From assembly GCA_900315545.1 (NCBI GenBank), contig OMZM01000002.1:1-64000 (forward strand): a stretch of DNA of 64,000 nucleotides, written 5' to 3'. The translations under genes and the position numbers were made by a program. The notes under the pieces are model-generated. The model worked only from the letters and a program-made list of their open reading frames with translations. It was not told where the DNA came from and ran no database searches. Below, in pieces: positions 36,213 through 44,663 of the stretch; the stretch's first letter is position 1; the number at the start of each line of letters is the position of its first letter. Origin of the DNA: an uncultured Prevotella sp. GTDB lineage: Bacteria > Bacteroidota > Bacteroidia > Bacteroidales > Bacteroidaceae.

Positions 36213-37196
36213 ATGACAAAGAAAGACCTGAGAATAATCTTCATGGGAACACCTGAGTTTGCAGTGGAAACATTGCAGGCTCTATTGGCAAACGACTATA
36301 ATGTAGTTGCCGTAGTAACGCAGCCCGACAAACCAGTAGGAAGACATGGCAGCGTCTTGCAGCCGTCGCCCGTAAAGCAGCTGGCATTGGCTAACGGTCT
36401 GCCGGTGTTGCAGCCTGAGAAAATGAAAGATGAAGTCTTTCTTCAACAATTACGCGATTATAGTGCTGATATTCAAGTTGTTGTGGCATTTAGAATGTTG
36501 CCAGAAGTTGTGTGGAGCATGCCACGTTTTGGCACATTTAATGTTCACGCAGCATTGCTTCCACAATATAGGGGAGCAGCCCCTATTAACTGGGCTGTAA
36601 TAAATGGTGAGACTGAGACTGGTGTTACTACATTCTTCTTAGATCACGACATTGATACAGGTCGCATAATTCTTCAGCACAAAATGCCAATTCCCGATGA
36701 TGCAGATGTGGAATATGTTTATGATGGTCTGATGAATTTAGGTGCCAATGCTGCAATCGAAACTCTCGATTTGATATTACAACATGAAGGCTCTGTTGGC
36801 TCTGTTTCCCAAGAAACTCTTGTTACAAGCGACATTCAACTTCATCATGCGCCCAAAATTTTTAAGGAGACGTGCCAGATAGACTGGTCTAAGCCCTCAA
36901 AACAAATCTATGATTTCATACGTGGCTTGAGTCCATATCCAGGTACATGGACTAACCTTGTCGAACAGTCAGGCAGCAACAAATCACAAGTTGTAAAGAT
37001 TTTCAAGACATCAAAGACTACTCGTCCCTCAGTCGGTATACCCGGTTCCCTGTCTGTTGTCCACAATAGTCTTTTTGTAAACACCACCGATAGTCAACTC
37101 GAGATCATCGAACTTCAGCTAAGTGGCAAAAAACGAATGTCTTCCCGAAACTTCCTCAACGGCTTCAAACAAATCGAGAACTTCTTTTTTAGTTAA
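36213..37196 (+). CDS. fmt: Methionyl-tRNA formyltransferase (mosaic codon use)
   Basis: A 327-residue Fmt, which formylates Met-tRNAfMet with 10-formyl-THF. FMGTPEFAVETL is at residues 10-21, and HAALLPQYRGAAPINWA with the downstream FFLDHDIDTG forms the active site. The C-terminal OB-fold domain is present. Codon choice shifts inside the gene: the five Gln codons before residue 70 are all CAG, whereas 11 of the 15 after it are CAA, and the third-position AT content rises visibly from about 36430. This suggests that recombination with the downstream polysaccharide locus replaced the 3' two thirds. Confidence 0.93.
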   Translation: MTKKDLRIIFMGTPEFAVETLQALLANDYNVVAVVTQPDKPVGRHGSVLQPSPVKQLALANGLPVLQPEKMKDEVFLQQLRDYSADIQVVVAFRMLPEVVWSMPRFGTFNVHAALLPQYRGAAPINWAVINGETETGVTTFFLDHDIDTGRIILQHKMPIPDDADVEYVYDGLMNLGANAAIETLDLILQHEGSVGSVSQETLVTSDIQLHHAPKIFKETCQIDWSKPSKQIYDFIRGLSPYPGTWTNLVEQSGSNKSQVVKIFKTSKTTRPSVGIPGSLSVVHNSLFVNTTDSQLEIIELQLSGKKRMSSRNFLNGFKQIENFFFS

Positions 37197-37213
37197 TTGT
37201 TTTGCGTTATCTG

Positions 37214-37252
37214 GGAGCGCAGGCGTCTCGCCTGCTGTTAGTTATACGCTCC
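37214..37252 (+). repeat. Nested hairpin with the gcaggcgtctcgcctgc motif
   Basis: Inner stem gcaggcg (37219-37225) and cgcctgc (37229-37235), outer stem ggagcg (37214-37219) and cgctcc (37247-37252). It lies 17 bp after the fmt stop and may terminate the tsaC-clc-fmt transcript, though no T-tract follows directly. The inner palindrome is, to my knowledge, a short sequence seen scattered in other bacterial genomes (the frame giving SAGVSPA). Confidence 0.6.
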
Positions 37253-37558
37253 TATATGAGATTATAATTAAAAACAATGTTGCTATGAGCCATATCACTC
37301 AACACTGGTTCACAGACGAAACACGCGACTCCAAATGCTTCCAAAACGTGCAGTTGTCCACAACGTTCTTATAACGACTGAAGGCTTGCTGCGCAATGAA
37401 TATAGCAACATTTTTCAAAACACCGTTACAATCGACCAGTTAATCGTAAAACTGCATTTATAATTTCATAAACTCATAACTAAATCATGCCGACAGGCTT
37501 AAGGTAAAGTTAATCCCATGTGAAAAAGCACAAAAAAACAACAAAAACATGAATATTT

Positions 37559-37590
37559 TTTGTTGCTTTCACACTAATTTACTATCTTTG
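37559..37590 (+). promoter_or_regulatory. Promoter of the polysaccharide locus
   Basis: TTTG at 37559-37562, 20 bp, TATCTTTG at 37583-37590, matching the Bacteroidetes consensus. The first gene starts at 37796, giving an untranslated leader of about 200 nt. The stretch 37253-37558 shows no gene I can support. Confidence 0.75.
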
Positions 37591-37596
37591 CACCCG

Positions 37597-37795
37597 CACT
37601 ATGATTACATTTTCTCTTTCTGCGAGACTCTGTTCTCTAAGGCGGACGGCTGAATTTGTGGTCGGTGCACTATAGAATTACTACGTTGCGGCTCATCTAA
37701 AAACGCTCTTAGGTAAGCCTATACTATGTGCATGTCTATAGTGCAATCCGTCGAGAAAGCGAAAATGTATCATTTTTTTTATAATAACCCACACA
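37597..37795 (+). promoter_or_regulatory. Structured 5' leader of the polysaccharide operon
   Basis: The leader between the promoter and the first gene contains nested inverted repeats: tgcactataga (37666-37676) with tctatagtgca (37735-37745), inside which ggct (37690-37693) pairs with agcc (37716-37719) and ctaa (37697-37700) with ttag (37709-37712). A gacgg/ccgtc pair extends the outer stem. I do not recognise a known riboswitch. An attenuator or antiterminator target is possible, since long leaders of Bacteroides capsule operons serve this role. Confidence 0.5.
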
Positions 37796-38881
37796 ATGCG
37801 AATAACCATTATAGGAGCAGGCAACTCTGGACTTATCCATGCTGCCAAACTTGCTGAAAACAATTTTGAGGTCGCCATTCTAAAGACCTCAGATAGTGGA
37901 AATGTTGACTTTTTCAACACCATAGCAAAAGATAGTGCTTACGATGTTGTAGACCTCACCAACCACGGCAAACACTTCCGTGCAAAGATGGCTTTCATCA
38001 CACGCGATGTTGATCGGGCTATAGCATTCGCCGACATCATCTTTGTCATGACCACCACTCTTCAGCACGAGCATGTGGCAAAGACCATTGCACCATACGT
38101 CAGAGACAGCCAGATTATTGTCTTAGTGCCAGGATATATGGGCAGCCTGATATTTAAGAAATTCATAAGCAAAAACGTAATATATAGCGAGTGGGAGACA
38201 ACAGCCTACAATGGCAGGATAGTAGACAACTCGTTCGTAAGAATATCATTCTATAATCCTCGCAATGCCATTTCCGTTTTGCCCGTTTCAGAGGCAGACA
38301 ATGTTCTGAAAACACTGTCAACTCTCTTCGACAACACACGCTATCTGCGTCGCAACATACTTGAGTCAGCCTTCCACAATCCCAATATGATAGTCCATCC
38401 TATTGGCATCCTCTTCTCTGCGGCACGCATAGAATATAGCAAAGGCGAGTTCTGGATGTATAAGGAAGCCTTCACCGACTCAGTCATCAATGTAATTAAA
38501 GCTTTCGATGTTGTTAAGAATCAGGTTCTCAATGCTTTCGGCTGCGACTCGTTAAACTATTTCGATGCTGCCAAATGGCGTAATGAAGAGAACTTAAACG
38601 TCGATGCAATGGCAGTCTTTAAGTCTTTTGCCGACTCTTCAAACAAAGGTCCTTCAGTCATAAACCACCGCTATCTCAACGAAGATGTACCAATGGGGCT
38701 CGGTCTTTTCATCTCCGTGGGCAAGGTTCTCGGCATCAACACATCCATTCCTGAGTCAATCATGACTTTGGCTTCAGCCTTGTTGTGCAAAGACCTTAGG
38801 AGCCAGTCGCGTTCAATCCAACGTCTGCTTGGCAAAGACACCGTTACCAAAGAAGATATTGTTGATGCTATTTGCAGCTAA
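37796..38881 (+). CDS. Octopine/nopaline dehydrogenase-family protein
   Basis: A 361-residue NAD(P)-dependent opine dehydrogenase-like protein. The N-terminal Rossmann motif is GAGNSG (residues 7-12). The C-terminal octopine-DH domain begins near residue 175 and has the conserved His region HNPNMIVHP (about 198-206). Members reductively join an amino acid to an alpha-keto acid or act on related imino substrates. It is the first gene of the polysaccharide locus and is less AT-rich than the genes after it. Opine residues such as alanopine and carboxyethyl-lysine are known in O-antigens of Proteeae, so a glycan-decoration role is a reasonable inference. A primary-metabolism role cannot be excluded. 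Confidence 0.8.
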   Translation: MRITIIGAGNSGLIHAAKLAENNFEVAILKTSDSGNVDFFNTIAKDSAYDVVDLTNHGKHFRAKMAFITRDVDRAIAFADIIFVMTTTLQHEHVAKTIAPYVRDSQIIVLVPGYMGSLIFKKFISKNVIYSEWETTAYNGRIVDNSFVRISFYNPRNAISVLPVSEADNVLKTLSTLFDNTRYLRRNILESAFHNPNMIVHPIGILFSAARIEYSKGEFWMYKEAFTDSVINVIKAFDVVKNQVLNAFGCDSLNYFDAAKWRNEENLNVDAMAVFKSFADSSNKGPSVINHRYLNEDVPMGLGLFISVGKVLGINTSIPESIMTLASALLCKDLRSQSRSIQRLLGKDTVTKEDIVDAICS

Positions 38882-39063
38882 TCTCCGTCAACTGCCCTGT
38901 TGGGAATTATAACTACCTCATTTTCAGTACATTTTTTTGATGAGTGATTTTTGAAAGAAGCGCATTTATTTTTGATTCTTTTATAAGAGAAACATAATAG
39001 GTTATCCTCATTTTTTGTAGATATTATTATTGCAGAATTTAATTGTATTTAAAGCTGATAATT

Positions 39064-39222
39064 ATGCTATTAAAAAAAATCAAATTTATATTGAAAGAAT
39101 ATTTTGGATTGTGGCGATTAGCTAATTATCTACATTATCGAAAAGTTAAAGACATTAGAGCATTGCCTATCGAAAAACGAGTAGATGGGAGAATTATTTC
39201 AATTGCCAATATAGACTTATAA
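39064..39222 (+). CDS. Small ORF of 52 codons, possible gene remnant
   Basis: A 52-residue frame (MLLKKIKFILKEYFGLW at the start, ending RIISIANIDL) lying 10 bp before the flippase gene. It has the amphipathic basic start seen in many membrane-associated glycosyltransferases and stops abruptly after a beta-strand-like end, so it could be the N-terminus of a deleted transferase. It could also be a true small protein. The codon use fits the AT-rich locus. The 182-bp gap before it holds nothing I can assign. Confidence 0.4.
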   Translation: MLLKKIKFILKEYFGLWRLANYLHYRKVKDIRALPIEKRVDGRIISIANIDL

Positions 39223-39232
39223 CGATTAAATA

Positions 39233-40690
39233 ATGCCATCTACTCTTAAAGAACGAACGATTTTTGGTATAGTTTGGAGTGGTATCCAAAAAACAGGAAC
39301 AATACTTTTAAATTTCATTTCAAGTATTGTTCTTGCTCGTTTATTAACTCCACACGACTATGGTGTTATTGGAATGTTGACAATATTCCTAGCCCTTAGT
39401 AATACATTCATTGATGGTGGATTTGGCTCAGCACTGATACAGAAAAAAAATCCTAATAACTTAGATTATTCAACAATTTTTTATTGGAATCTATTTTTGT
39501 CATTTTTTTTGTATGCAGTTTTATGGTTCAGTGCTCCGTTTATAGCTTTTTTCTATAATTTATCAATACTAACAGACGTACTTAGAGTCCAAAGTTTAGT
39601 ACTTATTATAAATGCTTTACGTATTGTTCAAATTAATCAATTAAGAAAAAATCTAAAAATTAAGATAATTGCATTTGTTGAATTAGTTTCAGCTGGAATA
39701 GCATTGATAATTACTATCTTCTTAGCTTGGAAAGGTTTTGGTGTTTGGGCTCTTGTTATTCAACAGTTAGTTTTCAGTACTCTATCCACTCTTCTATGTT
39801 GGATATTAAACAAATGGCGTCCTCTTATTACATTTTCTAAGACTTCATTTTATGAATTGTTTAGTTTTGGAGGCTTCATTCTTTTATCCAACTTACTAAA
39901 TACTTTTTGCAATAATATACAAGGATTGTTAATTGGTAAGGTTTATAATTCATCTACTTTGGGGCTTTTTACAAAAGCTAAACGAACTGAAGAATTGCCC
40001 TCAACATTTATATCCCACATCCTTGATCAAGTTTCCTACCCAGTGTTATCTGAATTACAAAATGATAAAGAAAAGATGATAAAAATATTAAAGAACTTCA
40101 TTACCACTTCTGCATATATCACATTTCCTTTAATGCTATTTCTTATAGTTTTTGCAAAACCAATATTTATAGTTTTGTATTCAAATAGATGGCTAAACAG
40201 CGTTCCTTATTTTCAAGTCCTATGCATTTCAGGAATAGCGATATGCTTGCAAACTATAAACTATTATGCAGTTGCTGCGATAGGAAAAAGCAAAGAGTTA
40301 TTCAAATGGACTATAATAAAACGATTGCTTGGACTAGTATTTATTGTATTAGGAATTATATGCTTTGGAATGTATGGAGTTCTTTTTGGAATGGTTCTTA
40401 CCTCATGGACAATATATTTAATTAATGCAATGTTAGTATCTAAATATGTTGGTTATTCTTTAAAGCAACAATTTTCCGATTTATTCCCGATACTAACGCT
40501 CGCGGTATTGACAGCCGTTTTAACTTACACTATCAATATTATCGTTGAATTGGAAATTCCCATAATCTCAGTTTTACAAGCAATATTTTTCTGTTTATTC
40601 TATATATTTTTTTCATATATATTTAAATTTGAAGCATTAAAGAATACTAAATCAGTATTTCAGGTATTACTTTCGAAATTGAAAAACTAA
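39233..40690 (+). CDS. Polysaccharide flippase, MOP superfamily (Wzx/WzxC type)
   Basis: A 485-residue membrane protein with about 14 hydrophobic segments. The N-terminus (ERTIFGIVWSGIQKTG, then LARLLTPHDYGVIGML at about 34-49) is characteristic of the lipopolysaccharide-biosynthesis flippase branch (polysacc_synt_3, WzxC/TuaB-like). It would move undecaprenyl-linked repeat units across the inner membrane for periplasmic polymerisation. The gene is strongly AT-rich and is followed 31 bp later by the first ATP-grasp gene. Confidence 0.9.
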   Translation: MPSTLKERTIFGIVWSGIQKTGTILLNFISSIVLARLLTPHDYGVIGMLTIFLALSNTFIDGGFGSALIQKKNPNNLDYSTIFYWNLFLSFFLYAVLWFSAPFIAFFYNLSILTDVLRVQSLVLIINALRIVQINQLRKNLKIKIIAFVELVSAGIALIITIFLAWKGFGVWALVIQQLVFSTLSTLLCWILNKWRPLITFSKTSFYELFSFGGFILLSNLLNTFCNNIQGLLIGKVYNSSTLGLFTKAKRTEELPSTFISHILDQVSYPVLSELQNDKEKMIKILKNFITTSAYITFPLMLFLIVFAKPIFIVLYSNRWLNSVPYFQVLCISGIAICLQTINYYAVAAIGKSKELFKWTIIKRLLGLVFIVLGIICFGMYGVLFGMVLTSWTIYLINAMLVSKYVGYSLKQQFSDLFPILTLAVLTAVLTYTINIIVELEIPIISVLQAIFFCLFYIFFSYIFKFEALKNTKSVFQVLLSKLKN

Positions 40691-40721
40691 ATATGATAGT
40701 AGAATTGTAATATATTTAAAT

Positions 40722-41825
40722 ATGGAACATATGCATCTAAAAAAACTAATTAAATCAGTTGTATTAAAAGTTAATGATAAACTTTTAGAGAAGCAATATA
40801 TCAAAAAAATTAATTCAAGTTTTAAGAAGCTTGAAAACAAACAATATTTATCCAAAGAACAGGTAAAAGAGATTAAGACTTATTACAAAGAGCTTATTGG
40901 AGTGGATGTCCCTATAGCTTGGCATCAATATATGTTTTCAAGAACAGGTATATATTCGAAGCAATATATACCAACGAGTTTATATCGTGTGTCTCTTATG
41001 CATAAAGCAAATATAAATTCTTACCGCGACGCTTATGTTGATAAAAACATGATTGATGTTTTTTTGCCAATGGCTAACCATCCAAAATATTATCTTAAAA
41101 ATATGAATGGATATTATTATATTAATGATAAGCCTGTAAGTAAAGAAGACGCAATTACTTTTTGTTCAAATATATCTAACGTTCTAATTAAACCTTCATT
41201 AGAAAGTCATGGAGAGGGAATCAGAAAGTTAAACGTAAAGAATGGATTGACTAATGTTGATAACTTAACAATCGGTCAACTTTTTGATCGATACAAAAAA
41301 AACTTCAGTATTCAAGAGTTCGTTGATCAGCATGAATTAATGAGAAGATTAAATCCCAGCTCGGTCAATACTCTTAGAATTTTGACTTTTCGCTCTGAAA
41401 TGGAAATACTTGTCTTGTATTCGGTTGTTAGAATTGGACGGGATGGAAAAGAAATTGATAATGAGAGTGCTGGTGGTATTAGTACTAAGATAAACCCTGA
41501 TGGCACATTATCAAAATATGCTTATGGTAGTCCTGGTGTTGATGATAAAGTGGAAAAAACAGACACAGGAATAATACTGGAAGGATATAAAATTCCATCT
41601 TACGAATCTGCTGTTGAAATGGTAAAGAAATGTCATCTTAACCTACCTTTCTTTGATATGATAGGATGGGATATTGCCATAGATAAAGAAGGTAAACCTG
41701 TGTTACTTGAATGGAATATTCATACTGAATTGAGTCAGTCTGCAAATGGTCCTGCTTTTGGTGCTTATACCGAAAGAGTTCTAAAAGAATTGTGGAAAAG
41801 AAAAAGTACTTTGCATTCTAAATAG
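40722..41825 (+). CDS. Sugar-transfer-associated ATP-grasp protein 1
   Basis: A 367-residue protein of the ATP-grasp type linked to sugar transfer (ATPgrasp_ST). Seen: KPSLESHGEGI (about 163-173) as nucleotide loop, FSIQEFVDQH, NPSSVNTLRI (about 209-218), VRIGRDGKEIDN then SAGGIS, and the metal-binding end IGWDIAIDKEGKPVLLEWN (about 314-332). Such enzymes use ATP to form an amide or similar bond through an acyl-phosphate and occur in capsule clusters. The substrate is unknown. It lies 6 bp before the cyclodeaminase homologue and is a distant relative of the second ATP-grasp at 42812. Confidence 0.82.
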   Translation: MEHMHLKKLIKSVVLKVNDKLLEKQYIKKINSSFKKLENKQYLSKEQVKEIKTYYKELIGVDVPIAWHQYMFSRTGIYSKQYIPTSLYRVSLMHKANINSYRDAYVDKNMIDVFLPMANHPKYYLKNMNGYYYINDKPVSKEDAITFCSNISNVLIKPSLESHGEGIRKLNVKNGLTNVDNLTIGQLFDRYKKNFSIQEFVDQHELMRRLNPSSVNTLRILTFRSEMEILVLYSVVRIGRDGKEIDNESAGGISTKINPDGTLSKYAYGSPGVDDKVEKTDTGIILEGYKIPSYESAVEMVKKCHLNLPFFDMIGWDIAIDKEGKPVLLEWNIHTELSQSANGPAFGAYTERVLKELWKRKSTLHSK

Positions 41826-41831
41826 ACAATA

Positions 41832-42788
41832 ATGAATTCAATGAAAATAATCACTTCCAAAGAAATACAATCGCTCGCAATTAGTCCCAAGACCTGCGTT
41901 GATTGGGTTCGTGAGGCATTTCTTATAAAAGACAAGGTGCAGATGCCTGCTAAACTCAGTGTGCATCCGCAGGGCGAAGATTTCATCACTACCATGCCTT
42001 GCCTGCTGCCTGAGACCGATGGAGAACAGGTCTTCGGTGTGAAGATAGTAAGCCGCATAGCAGGGCAACACCCTTCATTAAAGAGCCATATCTATCTATA
42101 CGACAGTAAGACGGGCAGACTGAAAGCAAATCTCGATGGCGATTGGATTACGTCTATGCGGACAGGTGCTGTAGCTGCTCTTGCTGCTAAAACTTTTCAA
42201 AAGTCTGGTACGGATACTTATTCCTTGTTAGGTTTGGGCAGTATAGCAGAGGCAACAGCATTATGCTTAATAGCAGATAATTCAAATAGGAGTATTAATT
42301 TACGGCTATTAAAATATAAAGATCAGGCAGAATTATTTATAGAACGTTTTAGGGAATATGATAATGTAACCTTTGAGATAATAGATGATAAAACTGATTT
42401 TATACGAGATGCCGATGTAGTTATCTCTTGTGTAACTTTTGCACAAGAATTGCTCTTCCCAAATGATTGTGATTATCGTCCTGGTATTACAGTTATTCCA
42501 GTTCATACACGTGGGTTCCAAAATTGCGATTTGTTTTTTGATAAAGTTTTTGGAGACGACACAGATCAAATAAGAAACTTTAAATATTTCTCGAAATTTA
42601 AAAAGTATAGTGAGTTCCATAAGGTTTTGTTAGGTGAGATTCATGGACGTGAAAGTGATGAAGAAAGAATTCTTTCATATAATTATGGAATTGCATTGCA
42701 TGACATGTTTTTTGCTGCAAACATATTAAATTTACTAAAAAAGAGCAATGTAGATAATAATCTTTTATTTGAAACTTCATTAAAATAA
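41832..42788 (+). CDS. Ornithine cyclodeaminase/mu-crystallin family protein (mosaic)
   Basis: A 318-residue NAD(P)-dependent protein of the ornithine cyclodeaminase/mu-crystallin superfamily. Seen: VKIVSR (about 72-77) and SMRTGA (about 107-112) of the substrate site and the Rossmann GLGSIAEA (about 134-141). The loop that usually carries GADxPGKxE is replaced by HTRGFQNCD, so it is unlikely to be a standard ornithine cyclodeaminase. Relatives act as imine/ketimine reductases, alanine dehydrogenase or SbnB-type opine oxidoreductases. The first ~350 bp have balanced base composition and the rest is very AT-rich, a sign of recombination. A start at 41841 is also possible. Confidence 0.82.
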   Translation: MNSMKIITSKEIQSLAISPKTCVDWVREAFLIKDKVQMPAKLSVHPQGEDFITTMPCLLPETDGEQVFGVKIVSRIAGQHPSLKSHIYLYDSKTGRLKANLDGDWITSMRTGAVAALAAKTFQKSGTDTYSLLGLGSIAEATALCLIADNSNRSINLRLLKYKDQAELFIERFREYDNVTFEIIDDKTDFIRDADVVISCVTFAQELLFPNDCDYRPGITVIPVHTRGFQNCDLFFDKVFGDDTDQIRNFKYFSKFKKYSEFHKVLLGEIHGRESDEERILSYNYGIALHDMFFAANILNLLKKSNVDNNLLFETSLK

Positions 42789-42811
42789 TTTTTATATTAT
42801 GTAAAGTAATT

Positions 42812-43957
42812 ATGTATAAACATTCTAAGCGTAGAGATTTATATTATAACATTTTGGAATATGCCTATTTAATAATACGGTGGATATTCCGAACAATAAT
42901 TAAGAAACCATATTATTTTTATTTGTTAATTAAAAATAAGTCTTTATGGGATCACCCAAGTTACTATCCTGAAAAACCAAGAAAATCTAAATATAGAATT
43001 TTGTTGGATCAGATTAATTGTATATTATGTTATGGGATACCTAACAAATATTATTTTATGTATGGACAGGATGTCAAATATGGCAATGATTACAGTAATT
43101 ATGTTCAATATATTCCATTTTCAGAGAGAAGAGATAAACTCAATCTTAGAGATAATAATGGAAGCTTGTGTCTTTTAAGAAATAAATTTTATTTTGGTGC
43201 ATTATGTGATGAATTAGGTATATGTTCTCCTGACAATGTTGCTATTGTCAATGGTAATAATGTTTTTGATATTGGCAGTAAGTGCACAATAGATTTAAAG
43301 ACCTTTGTAAATGGAAAAAATGAAGATTTTTTTTGTAAACAAATAGATGGAGAATGTGGACGTGGTATTTTTGTTTTAAAAATTAAAGAAGGTGTCGCTA
43401 CTATAGATGGAAAACAATTGTCGATTAATGAACTTATTGCTATAATAAGTGGTGCTACTTACCTTTTTCAGAAAAAAATAGTTCAACACGATGAAGTAAA
43501 TCGCTTATATAGAAATTCTATAAATACTATAAGGTTAATAACAGTAAGAAATTTAAAAACAGGAAAAATTAGAGTTCTTCCTTCTATTATTAGGGTTGGC
43601 GCTAATGGTAATGAAGTTGATAATACTTCTCAAGGTGGTCTTGCTATAGGTTTTGATTTAGATACAGGTCTGCTTCATAAATTTGGTTTCTTTAAACCTC
43701 AATTTGGTTTAAAAACGGAAAAACATCCAAATAGTGGAGTTGTTTTTGAGAATTTTAAAATACCATATATACAACAAGTTAAGGAGCAGGCAATATTATT
43801 TCATTCAATGCTAACAGATATACATTCCATTGGGTGGGATATTGCAATTGGAGAAAATGGACCAATTTTTATTGAAGGTAATGATAATTGGGAAATTAAT
43901 GGACCACAAGTTGGAAATTATGGCTTTAAAAAAGAATTTCAAGATAATTTCTTTTAA
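42812..43957 (+). CDS. Sugar-transfer-associated ATP-grasp protein 2
   Basis: A 381-residue ATP-grasp protein of the same family as the gene at 40722. Seen: FFCKQIDGECGRGI (about 171-184) as the nucleotide loop, the NTIRLITVRN strand (about 236-245), VDNTSQGGLAIG, and IGWDIAIGENGPIFIEGND at the metal site (about 346-364). It has a longer basic and aromatic N-terminus (residues 1-60) that may sit at the membrane. Two different members within 2 kb suggest two ligation steps or two acceptor positions. It is followed 4 bp later by the LicD-like gene. Confidence 0.82.
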   Translation: MYKHSKRRDLYYNILEYAYLIIRWIFRTIIKKPYYFYLLIKNKSLWDHPSYYPEKPRKSKYRILLDQINCILCYGIPNKYYFMYGQDVKYGNDYSNYVQYIPFSERRDKLNLRDNNGSLCLLRNKFYFGALCDELGICSPDNVAIVNGNNVFDIGSKCTIDLKTFVNGKNEDFFCKQIDGECGRGIFVLKIKEGVATIDGKQLSINELIAIISGATYLFQKKIVQHDEVNRLYRNSINTIRLITVRNLKTGKIRVLPSIIRVGANGNEVDNTSQGGLAIGFDLDTGLLHKFGFFKPQFGLKTEKHPNSGVVFENFKIPYIQQVKEQAILFHSMLTDIHSIGWDIAIGENGPIFIEGNDNWEINGPQVGNYGFKKEFQDNFF

Positions 43958-43961
43958 TGTT

Positions 43962-44654
43962 ATGGATATATTAAATTACATAAGAACGAAAGGTGCTTCT
44001 ATAGTCTGGTTTAAAAAAATGTTTATGCCTGTAAATCGGTATATAAGAAGATGTAATGAACGTAAAATGAATAAACTGTTTACAGAACAGTCTGAATATG
44101 TTTTTTCAAAAATATGTGATTCTCTTTCTAACGAAATCTCATTTTGGCCTGAGTTTGGTACATTATTGGGTATATATAGAGATAATGATTTTATTAAACA
44201 TGATTGTGATTTTGATTTTGGAGCATATGTAGAAAATGCAGAACTGATAAAAGAAAAACTTTTGGCAAATGGATTTACTTTAGAATCAGAGTATATTGGG
44301 ATAGATAATGACGAAATACGTGAAATGACATTTACTTATAATGGAATAGGAATAGATTTCTTTTATTTCACAGAAATGAGAGATTGTATGACTTGTTTTG
44401 TATTTCATCCATATAAAATTGATTTGATAGGTACAAACACAATTTATAAAATTAAACCATTTTATTTCCCATATTTTAAATTAGAAAAGTCCATATTTAA
44501 AGGACAAACAATTAGTATACCTGTTGATACGGCAAAGCATTTGGAGTATTCTTATGGTCCTAACTTTATGATTCCAGATCCAAATTTTAAAAGTATACAT
44601 AATGAGTATTTAACAGACTTTTATGCAAAAAAAATAATACAAAATCAGATATAA
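43962..44654 (+). CDS. LicD-like nucleotidyltransferase-fold protein
   Basis: A 230-residue protein starting at the ATG at 43962; the longer upstream frame overlaps the ATP-grasp gene and is a shadow. The LicD signature is visible as FWPEFGTLLGIYRDNDFI (about 62-79) followed by HDCDFDFG (about 81-88), with the paired Asp residues that would bind metal. LicD proteins transfer phosphocholine or other phospho-substituents to glycans. The substrate here is unknown. It lies 9 bp before the polymerase gene. Confidence 0.78.
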   Translation: MDILNYIRTKGASIVWFKKMFMPVNRYIRRCNERKMNKLFTEQSEYVFSKICDSLSNEISFWPEFGTLLGIYRDNDFIKHDCDFDFGAYVENAELIKEKLLANGFTLESEYIGIDNDEIREMTFTYNGIGIDFFYFTEMRDCMTCFVFHPYKIDLIGTNTIYKIKPFYFPYFKLEKSIFKGQTISIPVDTAKHLEYSYGPNFMIPDPNFKSIHNEYLTDFYAKKIIQNQI

Positions 44655-44663
44655 TGAAGGCTA

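Noticed and set aside
37666-37745. Invertible promoter of the capsule locus
   Set aside because: The inverted arms are only 11 bp and the promoter lies outside them, so inversion would not switch it. An RNA structure fits better. No invertase gene is near.
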